Source of the DNA: Alphaproteobacteria bacterium UBA3760
GTDB lineage: Bacteria > Pseudomonadota > Alphaproteobacteria > Rs-D84
Reading direction: 5' to 3'
Assembly: GCA_002371155.1 (NCBI GenBank)
Contig: DFGC01000005.1
Location: 62,001 to 126,000, forward strand
Length of the DNA stretch: 64,000 nt
The notes under the pieces were generated by a model. That model was not told where the DNA came from. It searched no databases and was given only the letters and a program-made list of their open reading frames with translations. Position numbers and translations under genes: made by a program. Below are positions 52,340-60,115 of the stretch, one piece after another (position 1 is the stretch's first letter; every line of letters begins with the position of its first letter).

Positions 52340-52974
52340 TTGGTTAAAACCAAATATTTTGGTTCCTGGGTTCCGGCCATGTTTTTTTCGGCGTATCGTG
52401 TGTGTATTGTTGAAAGTGGCGGAAACGATGCGTATAGCGATGTTTTTTTTGCCTGGTCATTTATCCAATCGAAATATTCCCAATGGTCTGTGCCGATGAT
52501 AATTTGTCCGGTCGGTGTTAGGTGTTTTCCCAAAATTGTTAAAAATTCAGAATTTAATAAACGGCGTTTTTCATGGCGTGCCTTGGGCCAGGGGTCAGGG
52601 TGTAAAACCCATATTTCAGAAAATAAAATGTTGGATTGGTTTAATAATTTTCGGACATCGTCTGGGAAAATTCGGATGTTTTTGTATTCAGGTTTTATTT
52701 TGTTGTCCGATTCGTTTGTGATTGCCGACAACAATGCCGCGACACCGTTCATAAATGGTTCGGCACCGATGATAACCGCGTCGGGATTACGCAGTGCCAA
52801 ATCGCGCACATGTTCGCCGTTGCCAAAACCGATTTCCAGAATTAAATTTTGCCCATGATGTGTTATGTTTTCTGGGGCGATTTGTGGTAAAATATCCGCC
52901 AATAACGATTGTTTTCGTGGTGATAATTTTTTGCCATGACGGCGACCAAATGTTCTTATTTCTTGCTTTTCCAT
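52333..52974 (-). CDS. trmB: tRNA (guanine-N7-)-methyltransferase
   Basis: 213 residues. SAM-binding ILEIGFGNGEHVRDLALRNP, then GAEPFMNGVAALL, and the TrmB signature HPDPWPKARHEKRRLLN with TDHWEYFDWI. It makes m7G46 in tRNA. The N-terminus FGRRHGKKLSPRKQSLL is the typical basic start. Divergent from gltX with a 45-bp gap. Confidence 0.95.
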   Translation of the reverse strand: MEKQEIRTFGRRHGKKLSPRKQSLLADILPQIAPENITHHGQNLILEIGFGNGEHVRDLALRNPDAVIIGAEPFMNGVAALLSAITNESDNKIKPEYKNIRIFPDDVRKLLNQSNILFSEIWVLHPDPWPKARHEKRRLLNSEFLTILGKHLTPTGQIIIGTDHWEYFDWINDQAKKTSLYASFPPLSTIHTRYAEKNMAGTQEPKYLVLTNQ

Positions 52975-52990
52975 ACGATTAGTATAGAAT
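52963..52990 (+). promoter_or_regulatory. Possible promoter of gltX
   Basis: TTGCTT (52963-52968), 16-bp spacer, TAGAAT (52985-52990). The overlapping TATAGA offers a less well spaced alternative. Confidence 0.4.
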
Positions 52991-53019
52991 CATAAAGTTG
53001 TAAATACAAGGAAAACAAA

Positions 53020-54597
53020 ATGCGAGATGGATTAAAACCAGAATTGATTGAACGCGTCTTGGGCGCAAAACCAAAATATACTTTGCCGGAATTAGAGGAG
53101 AAATTCCCACCGCGTGATTTGCCCGCGGGTGCGTTCGTCACACGATTCGCCCCCAGCCCGACTGGATTTATGCATATTGGTGGGTTATACCAGGTTTTAA
53201 TAAATTCTAAATTGGCACAGCAAACGAACGGTGTGTTTATGTTGCGTATCGAAGATACTGATACCAAGCGCGAGGTCAAAGATGCAGTGCAAATTATTAT
53301 CGATTCACTGAAAAGTTTTGGTTTGTCATATAATAATGATGAAAAATATGGGCCGTATTACCAATCGCAACGCAAAGACATTTATCATTCTGTGGCGGCG
53401 GATTTATTGGCACGTGGATTGGCGTATCCTTGTTTTTTAACGGCGGCGGATATGGAACGCATTCGTGCGGAACAGTCGGCGGCGGGGTTCCCAACGGGGA
53501 TTTATGGCGAATTTGCACGCGACCGTGATTTAACTGAATCCGAGATTATTGCGCATTTGGATAATGGCGAGGTTCCGTCGATTCGTTTGTATTCAAATGG
53601 TAATCCAGAACGACGCATATTCTGCAAAGACGCGGTGCGCGGTTCGATTGGGTTCCCGGAAAATAATGAAGATTTGGTTTTGATTAAATCAAATGATGGA
53701 TTACCGACATATCATTTTGCGCATTTGTGTGATGATCATTTTATGCGGACGACACATGTTGTGCGTGGTGCAGAATGGTTGTCGTCGTTACCGTTGCATT
53801 ACCAATTATTTCAAATGATGGGATGGACACCACCAATGTATATTCATACATCAACATTGGATACAATCGACAAAGATACTGGCAAACAACGCAAATTATC
53901 AAAACGGCATGACCCCGAATCAAATGTTGCAAATTTGTTGGCAGATGGTTGGCCCGTCATGGCGGTGTTGGAATATTTATTTAATATTATTGCGTCTGGG
54001 TATGAAGAGGCTAAATTAAAAGGTGCGGTGAAATCAATTTGGGATTATGAATTTCGACCAAAGAAAATTCCGATGTCGGGTGCGCTGTTTGATATGAAAA
54101 AATTAGAGTGGTGGGCCAAAGAAAATATTGCACAAATGTCGGTTGATGAATTGGTTGCAAATGTTGTCGCGTGGGCGCAAAAATACGCAGATTCAATGCG
54201 TAAAGAGCAAATTTCGGATTTACAATATTTACGCAATGTTTTGTCGATTGAACGCGATAATCCAAAACGCATTAGAAAAGATTTTATTACATGGCGTCAG
54301 ACTTTGTCCGAGGTTGAATATTTTTGGGATAAATTTTTTGTTCCAAATCGTGAATATGAATTTAATGCCGATGTATTAAATGCGTTTTTATCGACATTTA
54401 ATATTGCGGACGACAAGGATACTTGGTGGAATAAAATCGTTGAAATTGCGAATCGTTTTGGAATTAAAAATGGCGATGTCGCAATGAATTTGCGCGTGGC
54501 GTTGACGGGACGCACAAATACACCTGATTTATATTCAATTATGCAAGTTATGGGTAAAGATAGGGTCATAGAAAGAGTGCAGGGGGCTATAAAATGA
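53020..54597 (+). CDS. gltX: Glutamyl-tRNA synthetase
   Basis: 525 residues. Class I landmarks: FAPSPTGFMHIGGLYQVLI (HIGH-type HIGG), LRIEDTDTKRE, and KLSKRHDPE (KMSKS-type KLSKR). A ~40-residue extension (MRDGLKPELIERVLGAKP and on) precedes the catalytic domain; it begins at the only start with an AAGGAAA ribosome site. Discriminating or non-discriminating type cannot be decided; gatCAB is not in the window. Its stop overlaps the hlyIII ATG by 4 bp. Confidence 0.95.
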   Translation: MRDGLKPELIERVLGAKPKYTLPELEEKFPPRDLPAGAFVTRFAPSPTGFMHIGGLYQVLINSKLAQQTNGVFMLRIEDTDTKREVKDAVQIIIDSLKSFGLSYNNDEKYGPYYQSQRKDIYHSVAADLLARGLAYPCFLTAADMERIRAEQSAAGFPTGIYGEFARDRDLTESEIIAHLDNGEVPSIRLYSNGNPERRIFCKDAVRGSIGFPENNEDLVLIKSNDGLPTYHFAHLCDDHFMRTTHVVRGAEWLSSLPLHYQLFQMMGWTPPMYIHTSTLDTIDKDTGKQRKLSKRHDPESNVANLLADGWPVMAVLEYLFNIIASGYEEAKLKGAVKSIWDYEFRPKKIPMSGALFDMKKLEWWAKENIAQMSVDELVANVVAWAQKYADSMRKEQISDLQYLRNVLSIERDNPKRIRKDFITWRQTLSEVEYFWDKFFVPNREYEFNADVLNAFLSTFNIADDKDTWWNKIVEIANRFGIKNGDVAMNLRVALTGRTNTPDLYSIMQVMGKDRVIERVQGAIK

Positions 54598-55373
54598 CAA
54601 AATCAAAGAAAGAAATTAAGGCAAAATTGCGCGCGGTTAAAAAAGATAAAGAGGCATCTCGTTTATTGCGTTTTTTGCAATCGACAGGTTTGTTCCGTTG
54701 GGAAAAGCCGGTCACACACGCGGAATCAGTGTTGAATATTTTAACGCATGGAATTGGTATCGGTTTGGCGATTGCGGCTTTGGCGATGTTGGTTGCGTAT
54801 GCGGTGTTGTATCATAATGTGTGGGCGATTGTGTCGTGTTCGATATTTGGATTGACAATGTTCACATTATATTTTGGTTCAACAATGTGCCATGCAACAA
54901 TCGGCGACCGCAGTGAATGTTTTTTCGAGGTTTGGGACAGTATCGCAATTTATGCGTTGATTGCCGGAACATATACCCCGTTTTTATTGGTGAATTTGAA
55001 CAGATGTCATCATATGGGATTGGGGTGGTCTATGTTTGGTGTTCTGTGGGCGATTGTTATTTTCGGCGCGATTATGAAAATTAAAAATCCAAAAAGACAA
55101 CCAAAATGGTTGGTTGCGTTATATTTAATTATGGGGTGGGCGTTGATTTGGATTTTGCCTGCGATGATTCAGACAATATCGGCACGCGGCATGTGGTTTG
55201 TGTTGGCGGGCGGTTTGTCGTATTCGGTTGGGGTTATATTTTACCTGTGGCGGAAAATGCGTTTTTCGCACGCGTTATGGCATTTGTTCGTGATTGGTGG
55301 GTCGGTGTGTTTCTTTTTTGCGGTATTGTTCGGCAGTATTATAGATTTCCCGACCGTTGCATGTTTGATGTGA
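54594..55373 (+). CDS. Hemolysin III / PAQR-family membrane protein
   Basis: 259 residues with seven predicted membrane helices. Motifs of the bacterial hemolysin III family: HAESVLNILTHGIGIGLAI, FGSTMCHATIG (conserved S..CH), DSIAIYALIAGTYTPFLL and ALWHLFVIGGSVCFFFAVL (H-x3-H type metal site), so a zinc-dependent membrane hydrolase-like fold. The physiological role is unknown, and haemolysis need not apply. Translationally coupled to gltX (ATGA). Confidence 0.88.
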   Translation: MTKSKKEIKAKLRAVKKDKEASRLLRFLQSTGLFRWEKPVTHAESVLNILTHGIGIGLAIAALAMLVAYAVLYHNVWAIVSCSIFGLTMFTLYFGSTMCHATIGDRSECFFEVWDSIAIYALIAGTYTPFLLVNLNRCHHMGLGWSMFGVLWAIVIFGAIMKIKNPKRQPKWLVALYLIMGWALIWILPAMIQTISARGMWFVLAGGLSYSVGVIFYLWRKMRFSHALWHLFVIGGSVCFFFAVLFGSIIDFPTVACLM

Positions 55374-55388
55374 TTGGTGTGATTTATC

Positions 55389-55413
55389 ACCGCCCCGATT
55401 GGGGCGGTTTTTT
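55389..55413 (+). terminator. Terminator of gltX-hlyIII
   Basis: ACCGCCCC-gatt-GGGGCGGT followed by TTTTT, 16 bp after the stop. Its T tail overlaps the stop of the convergent secreted-protein gene (55412-55414). Confidence 0.92.
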
Positions 55414-56287
55414 ATTTTACACCAACGGTGAATTCATCGCCGTATGATGCAACGGTTTGACCACCAATAGTGCATTTCAAATCTTCAAATCCGTTTTCGA
55501 TTTGATTTTTCTTGATAATATTACTGGTTATGACACCGCCAACGGTTCCCAACACGACGCCCGCGATTGAATCAGATGCCAATCGCGCCGTATTAAATTT
55601 CCCGTCGTCGTTTTTCCATACAGATGATTTTTCAGAAAATTTACTGTCAATGAACGAATCGATTTGGGTAAATATATCGGTTGTTTGGCATGATGGGTTG
55701 CCCGGTGTGCAAGTGATAGTCACGATTGTGTCAGAATCATTATTATTTCCGTCACCCACGCTTCCGCCGTTAGAACCACCGTTTCCATCAGAACCACCAT
55801 TTCCGCCGTTAGAACCACCTTTTCCACCAGAATCACCATTTCCGCCGCCAGAATTCCCGTTTCCGCCGTCGGTTGACTTCTTTTTTATGCAACTAGTAAA
55901 GGCAGCGACAGTTGTTCCTTCGGGATTTTGTTTTGATTCAAATCTGGGTTCACAATCTTTTTCTGTGCAATATTTTGGGTTTTTACAATAATTTTCAGCC
56001 ATTTTTTGTGTATAACAAATCCCCATGGATGAACCATTGTGAAACCATAAATAAAACCCGTCCTTGCATTCGCGTGCGGTGCATCTGTGCTCGCCACCAT
56101 AAGGCTTGCAAATGGCTTTTTTGGCACCAAACATGTCGTTGCAATCTGAATCTTTGATGCATTTCTTGGTGGTGGTATTATCGCGGGTTGTTTCGCATTT
56201 TTTATCACCCGGGGCACATTCGGCGAAGGATTGGGTGGTGCACAATGTGCCAAATATTATTGGAATAACAAGTAATAATTTTTTCAT
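55412..56287 (-). CDS. Secreted Cys-rich protein with Gly/Asn-repeat linker
   Basis: 291 residues. Signal peptide ending TTQSFA (residue ~22). The N-terminal half has about 15 cysteines spaced in pairs (CAPGDKKC, CIKDSDCNDMFG, CTARECKDG), then a Gly/Ser/Asn linker (~140-185, SGGGNGDSGGKGGSNGG and so on) encoded by ~18-bp imperfect repeats, and a C-terminal segment (TARLASDSIAGVVLGTVGGV) with a GxxxG-type helix. Possibly a cell-surface or adhesin-like protein. No family recognised. 270 bp of mostly AT-rich DNA upstream separates it from thrS. Confidence 0.65.
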   Translation of the reverse strand: MKKLLLVIPIIFGTLCTTQSFAECAPGDKKCETTRDNTTTKKCIKDSDCNDMFGAKKAICKPYGGEHRCTARECKDGFYLWFHNGSSMGICYTQKMAENYCKNPKYCTEKDCEPRFESKQNPEGTTVAAFTSCIKKKSTDGGNGNSGGGNGDSGGKGGSNGGNGGSDGNGGSNGGSVGDGNNNDSDTIVTITCTPGNPSCQTTDIFTQIDSFIDSKFSEKSSVWKNDDGKFNTARLASDSIAGVVLGTVGGVITSNIIKKNQIENGFEDLKCTIGGQTVASYGDEFTVGVK

Positions 56288-56434
56288 AATCTCTCTCGTT
56301 TGGGTTTTTTATTCAGGTATTATTTTATCATATTTTTGGTGGTTTTGCAAAATGCAAAGTTTTGTTTGGTTGACTTTTTTATTTTATTGTTTTATCATAT
56401 GTATATGATTTTTAATAAATTCATTTTCACAACA

Positions 56435-56465
56435 ACCGTTTTCACAACCCCCGCGGGGGGACGGT
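56435..56465. repeat. GC-rich palindrome in the AT-rich thrS upstream region
   Basis: CCCCCGCGGGGG (56448-56459, perfect) within outer arms ACCGT / ACGGT. It stands ~10 bp upstream of the thrS -35 box, in DNA otherwise ~25% GC. Composition and form match the other small repeats in the window. The rest of 56288-56434 shows no gene. Confidence 0.6.
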
Positions 56466-56473
56466 AATTTTAT

Positions 56474-56502
56474 TTGCACTTGTTATCTGTGCGTATTATA
56501 AT
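56474..56502 (+). promoter_or_regulatory. Promoter of thrS
   Basis: TTGCAC (56474-56479), 17-bp spacer, TATAAT (56497-56502). Leader ~48 nt with AAAAAGGAA before ATG 56557. No hairpin resembling the thr-operator fold is obvious. Confidence 0.7.
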
Positions 56503-56556
56503 CAAAAACAATCTTTATTTAATAAAATCAAAATAGTGTAAAAAAAGGAATTTATT

Positions 56557-58290
56557 ATGTCTTATCCAATTGAAACGGTTCGTCATTCGTTGGCTCATGT
56601 TATGGCGGCGGCGGTGAAAAAATTGCATCCGGAAATTAAATTCGCGGGTGGCCCGGCAATTGAAAACGGGTTTTATTACGATTTCGATACGGATTATCGT
56701 TTTTCCGAAGATGATTTTGCGGCAATCGAACGCGAGATGCGTGAACTGATTAAATCAAATGGCCGATTCGAACAAAGAATTGTTAGTTTAGACGAGGCCA
56801 AAGAATTATTCCGCGACCAACCATATAAAATGGAATGGTTAAATGAATATGATGCAAATGGCGAGGCTTTGTCGATTTATACTTTCCGCGATTTTACGGA
56901 TTTATGTCGTGGGCCGCATGTGGAATCATCAAAAGATTTGCCACGCGACGGATTCAAAATTCGTTCGGTTGCCGGTGCATATTGGCGGGGCGATTCTAAA
57001 AACAAAATGCTGCAAAGAATTTATGTTGATGCCTTTGCCAGCAAAGATGAATTAGATAATTTCTTGAAAATGCAAGAAGAGGCCGCCGCGCGTGATAATC
57101 GTAAATTGGGGCGCGATATGGATTTGTTCCATTTTGAACCTGAATATGCGCCGGGTGCGGTGTTTTGGCATGACAAGGGTTATAAAATTTATCGCAAATT
57201 GATTGATTATATTCGTCATCGTCAGGAATTGGCGGGGTATATGGAAATTTCTACGCCGTCGGTTATGGACAGATGTTTGTGGGAAAAATCTGGGCATTGG
57301 GCGAAATATGGTGCGCATAATTATTCGGGGACGACCCAAGATGGCAAGGTTTTCTGTGTGAAACCGATGTCTTGTCCGGGGGGAATGCTGGTTTTTGCAC
57401 AGGGTATTAAATCGTATAAAGATTTGCCATTATATTTGGCTGAATTTGGCAAAGTGAATCGTTACGAGGCCGCCGGTGCGTTGTCTGGGTTGATGCGTGT
57501 GCGTGAATTTACCCAGGACGATGCGCATATTTTCTGTACCGAAGAACAGTTGGAATCCGAGGTTGTAAAGATATTGCGGTTTATCAAAGATATTTATAAC
57601 AAATTTGGATTTGAAAAAATTACGATGAAATTAGCGACGCGTCCGTTGTCGGAATTTCGTATCGGTTCAGACGAGGTTTGGGATAAAGCCGAAGGTGCGT
57701 TGAAACATGCGCTGGATGCAAATGGTATCGAATATGAAATTGCTGAAAATGATGCGGCGTTTTATGGACCAAAAATCGATAACTATTTGCGCGATTCAAT
57801 GGGGCGCGTGTGGCAGTGCGGAACGGTGCAATTGGATATGAATTTGCCGGAAAGATTTGATTTGTCATATATCGGTGAAGATGGTGAAAAACATCGCCCA
57901 ATTATGTTGCATCGTGCGATGTTGGGCTCGATTGAACGGTTTATGGGAATATTGTTGGAATCGACGGGTGGCAATTTACCATTATGGTTGAGTCCGGAAC
58001 CGGTCGTTGTCGTGCCTGTGTCGGAAAAATATCGCGAATATGCAGATTCGGTTGTTGCCGATTTGCGCGCGGCGGGTGTTTTGGCGCGTGCCGATTTGCG
58101 TGATGAAAAGGTAAATTATAAAGTGCGTGAATTATCGCTTTCTAAAACGCCAATTATCGCGGTTGTTGGCGAAAAAGAACAGGCGGATAAAACGGTTACC
58201 CTGCGTCGGTTGGGTGTTGAAAAACAGGAAGTCGTCGGGTTGTCTGAATTTGTAAATCAAATGGCGGCGGCGGTTAAATTGCCGATGTAA
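56557..58290 (+). CDS. thrS: Threonyl-tRNA synthetase lacking the N-terminal TGS domain
   Basis: 577 residues, ~60-70 shorter than typical bacterial ThrRS. It begins directly at the N2 editing domain (MSYPIETVRHSLAHVMAAAV, HxxxH) and has CRGPHVESS of the same site. Class II catalytic core: KPMSCPGGM (zinc Cys), FGKVNRYEAAGALSGLMRVREFTQDDAH (motif 2), then anticodon-binding C-terminal domain. The TGS domain is absent, and the promoter and ribosome site lie directly upstream, so no missing start explains it. Aminoacylation should be intact. Confidence 0.93.
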   Translation: MSYPIETVRHSLAHVMAAAVKKLHPEIKFAGGPAIENGFYYDFDTDYRFSEDDFAAIEREMRELIKSNGRFEQRIVSLDEAKELFRDQPYKMEWLNEYDANGEALSIYTFRDFTDLCRGPHVESSKDLPRDGFKIRSVAGAYWRGDSKNKMLQRIYVDAFASKDELDNFLKMQEEAAARDNRKLGRDMDLFHFEPEYAPGAVFWHDKGYKIYRKLIDYIRHRQELAGYMEISTPSVMDRCLWEKSGHWAKYGAHNYSGTTQDGKVFCVKPMSCPGGMLVFAQGIKSYKDLPLYLAEFGKVNRYEAAGALSGLMRVREFTQDDAHIFCTEEQLESEVVKILRFIKDIYNKFGFEKITMKLATRPLSEFRIGSDEVWDKAEGALKHALDANGIEYEIAENDAAFYGPKIDNYLRDSMGRVWQCGTVQLDMNLPERFDLSYIGEDGEKHRPIMLHRAMLGSIERFMGILLESTGGNLPLWLSPEPVVVVPVSEKYREYADSVVADLRAAGVLARADLRDEKVNYKVRELSLSKTPIIAVVGEKEQADKTVTLRRLGVEKQEVVGLSEFVNQMAAAVKLPM

Positions 58291-58300
58291 AAAAACATAT

Positions 58301-58324
58301 TGCCCCAGGATTTAACCTGGGGCA
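58301..58324 (+). other. RNA hairpin after thrS
   Basis: TGCCCCAGG-atttaa-CCTGGGGCA, a strong 9-bp stem. There is no T run, so it is not a classic terminator; it may protect the thrS mRNA or separate it from the small lipoprotein gene 24 bp downstream. Confidence 0.7.
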
Positions 58325-58347
58325 TAATGTTGTAAAAGGAAAAGACA

Positions 58348-58488
58348 ATGAAAAAAATATTATCGATTTGTTTGGCGGTTGTTGCGTTGATGGCGGTTGC
58401 GGGTTGCTGTAATTGCCAGGTTGAACCGATTGTTGAACAAAATCAAAAATTGATTGTGCCACCAAATTTTGGAAATATGCCAAAATAA
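58348..58488 (+). CDS. 46-residue lipoprotein
   Basis: ATG 58348 follows AAAAGGAAAAG. The product starts MKKILSICLAVVALMAVAGCC: lipobox VAGC with a second Cys next to it and a third two residues on (CCNC), then a short tail rich in Gln and Asn (VEQNQKLIVPPNFGNMPK). It is the size of entericidin- or LptM-like lipoproteins but lacks a clear match to either. It might share the thrS transcript, since no promoter was found between them; the hairpin at 58301 lies in the gap. Confidence 0.7.
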   Translation: MKKILSICLAVVALMAVAGCCNCQVEPIVEQNQKLIVPPNFGNMPK

Positions 58489-58502
58489 TTTGTTCTTGCA
58501 AT

Positions 58503-58531
58503 TTGTATTGGGGCTTTTTTTGTGATATAAT
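58503..58531 (+). promoter_or_regulatory. Promoter of the SPOR-domain gene
   Basis: TTGTAT (58503-58508), 17-bp spacer, extended -10 TGATATAAT (TATAAT 58526-58531). Leader ~27 nt with AAGGGAG. Confidence 0.75.
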
Positions 58532-58564
58532 ATCCCATAGAGATAAAATCTAAGGGAGTTTTTT

Positions 58565-59398
58565 ATGAATAACGAAGACAACACAAATTTGGATTTGTTG
58601 AATTTGGACGATGGTTCGTCTGATTCTTTGCCCGAGGTTGCATTTGTCAGCCCGCGTCCGAAAAAACCATGGCTGTTGTTGGGAATTGGTTTGGTTGTTA
58701 TTGCGTTGGCGACATATATTATTATTCGCACGGTCAGTGGCGGTTCGTCTTCGTCGGTGGAAATAGATTTGGATGCCGGACCCGATGTTGTGGTCGATGG
58801 TGGTGATATGCCCGTTCGTGGGCCAGTGCCGGATGTAAATCCGCAACCGTTGCCACCGGTGCCATCAAATGATATGGTTGCGCGTCCGCAACCACAACCG
58901 GTTCGTGTGTCGCCGGAAACTGTTGTTGTGCAACCTATGCCACAACCGGCCCAGGTCGAACCAAATGTTCGGGTTGTTCAAGACAGACCAAATGTCGTAT
59001 TTAATCCAAACAAGGTGGACGCGCAACCTGCGCCAACGCCGATTGTAAAACCGGCACCAAAACCCGTTGCAAATAATAATGTGGCGAAACCCGCGCCCAA
59101 GGCGGCGGCTAAGCCTGCGCCAAAGCCGGTGAAACAGGTTGCCAAAACATCTGGGGCGACATGGTATGTACAATTTGGTTCATACAGTTCGCGCGCCGCG
59201 GCGGAATCGGCGGGTCAAAAAATCCGTGCCGCACACAGCAGTTTGTTTAATGGCAAAAAATTTGTCGTGTTGGCATCTGTGCTAAAAGATGGTCGCACAA
59301 CATACAGATTGCGTGTCGCGTTTAATAATTCAAATGATGCAAATGGATTTTGCCGTAATGCAAAATCAGATGGTTTGGATTGCTATGTTGCGAAATAA
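58565..59398 (+). CDS. SPOR-domain membrane protein
   Basis: 277 residues. Acidic cytoplasmic N-terminus, one membrane helix (PWLLLGIGLVVIALATYIII, ~residues 36-55), a Pro/Val/Ala-rich periplasmic linker (~75-195, many PKP and PAPKP units), and a C-terminal SPOR domain starting WYVQFGSYSSRAAAESAG and ending LDCYVAK. SPOR domains bind denuded glycan at division septa (FtsN and relatives), so a septal or peptidoglycan role is likely. It sits 11 bp upstream of tatA in one operon. Confidence 0.88.
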   Translation: MNNEDNTNLDLLNLDDGSSDSLPEVAFVSPRPKKPWLLLGIGLVVIALATYIIIRTVSGGSSSSVEIDLDAGPDVVVDGGDMPVRGPVPDVNPQPLPPVPSNDMVARPQPQPVRVSPETVVVQPMPQPAQVEPNVRVVQDRPNVVFNPNKVDAQPAPTPIVKPAPKPVANNNVAKPAPKAAAKPAPKPVKQVAKTSGATWYVQFGSYSSRAAAESAGQKIRAAHSSLFNGKKFVVLASVLKDGRTTYRLRVAFNNSNDANGFCRNAKSDGLDCYVAK

Positions 59399-59409
59399 AG
59401 GAGCATAAA

Positions 59410-59628
59410 ATGTTCGGAAGATTGGGATGGGCGGAAATACTGGTTATCGTTGTGCTGTTGGTGATTTTGTTCGGACACAAGGCGATTCCGGGTATGATGA
59501 AAAATGTCGCAAATGGCATAAATACTTTCAAAAGTGAATTGAAAAATGGTGATAAAAAATCGCCTGCGAAAAAAACATCAAAAAAAGGCGCAGAAAATCG
59601 CGCCCCTAAAAATAAATTGAAAAAATAG
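59410..59628 (+). CDS. tatA: Twin-arginine translocase subunit TatA
   Basis: 72 residues from ATG 59410 (AAAGGAG at 59397-59403). MFGRLGWAEILVIVVLLVILFG is the TatA/E membrane helix, followed by the amphipathic FGHKAIPGMMKNVANGINTFK and a Lys-rich tail (KKSPAKKTSKKGAE). No tatB or tatC is in the window. Length and lack of a long tail favour TatA over TatB. Confidence 0.92.
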   Translation: MFGRLGWAEILVIVVLLVILFGHKAIPGMMKNVANGINTFKSELKNGDKKSPAKKTSKKGAENRAPKNKLKK

Positions 59629-59643
59629 CATTTTATACTTGAT

Positions 59644-59702
59644 TCAGTCTCATGAAATTTACTAACCTTGTTAACAAGGGGAAAAAGTAGTAATGAGACT
59701 GA
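59644..59702 (+). promoter_or_regulatory. Inverted repeats enclosing the start codon of the next gene
   Basis: TCAGTCTCAT (59644-59653) is the exact complement of ATGAGACTGA (59693-59702), and the right arm begins with the start codon itself. Between them is the perfect 14-bp palindrome CCTTGTTAACAAGG (59666-59679), overlapping the AAGGGG ribosome site. In RNA both start and ribosome site could be sequestered. Confidence 0.7.
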
Positions 59703-60028
59703 GAGCAACAATACTCACATTTTTGTTGTTTTCTTGCGTATTTTGCGGTTTTTATCGGGGCGCACGCGCCGATACGGCTGCGAATACGATGCTGGCTTCG
59801 ACGGCCTATGTTGATGCAACAATTCAACGGGAGTCGGGCGGTAATGTCGTTATTAAAAATGCTGCTGATTCCTCGGTAACTCTGTCTCAAAATCCCCAAA
59901 CAACCGCGGTTCAAACCTCTGCAAATAAAGAGGTGGCGACTATTGGTTGGACAGACACAAACAGAACATCCAAGGTTCGTTCAGGCAGTGCATCCAGCAC
60001 AACATTGGTCGATATGTGGATTGAATAA
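59693..60028 (+). CDS. Small secreted protein of unknown function
   Basis: 111 residues. The signal peptide ends GARA (residue ~25). The mature part is Thr/Ala/Ser-rich (TAANTMLASTAYVDATIQ, SASSTTLVDMWIE) with little charge, resembling in style the 179-residue secreted protein at 34184, though no strong alignment is visible by eye. The start lies in a hairpin (59644-59702), hinting at translational control. A good terminator follows. Confidence 0.62.
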   Translation: MRLRATILTFLLFSCVFCGFYRGARADTAANTMLASTAYVDATIQRESGGNVVIKNAADSSVTLSQNPQTTAVQTSANKEVATIGWTDTNRTSKVRSGSASSTTLVDMWIE

Positions 60029-60062
60029 ATTCACACTTGGGTGTTTTGTTTTTTTTATGAAA

Positions 60063-60095
60063 AAATCCAGGTTGATTTTTCGACCTGGATTTTTT
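60063..60095 (+). terminator. Terminator of the small secreted protein gene
   Basis: AAATCCAGGT / ACCTGGATTT with a 10-nt loop, then TTT. The A/T-rich arms may also end dksA from the other strand. Confidence 0.88.
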
Positions 60096-60115
60096 GCGTT
60101 CATATTGTTTTTGTT

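Noticed and set aside
55755..55870. Non-coding tandem repeat
   Set aside because: The ~18-bp units are in frame and encode the Gly/Ser/Asn linker of a secreted protein.
56400..56556. T-box or threonine attenuator before thrS
   Set aside because: No T-box sequence, no threonine-rich leader peptide, no antiterminator pair.
58301..58324. Rho-independent terminator after thrS
   Set aside because: Strong stem but no T run; kept only as an RNA hairpin.
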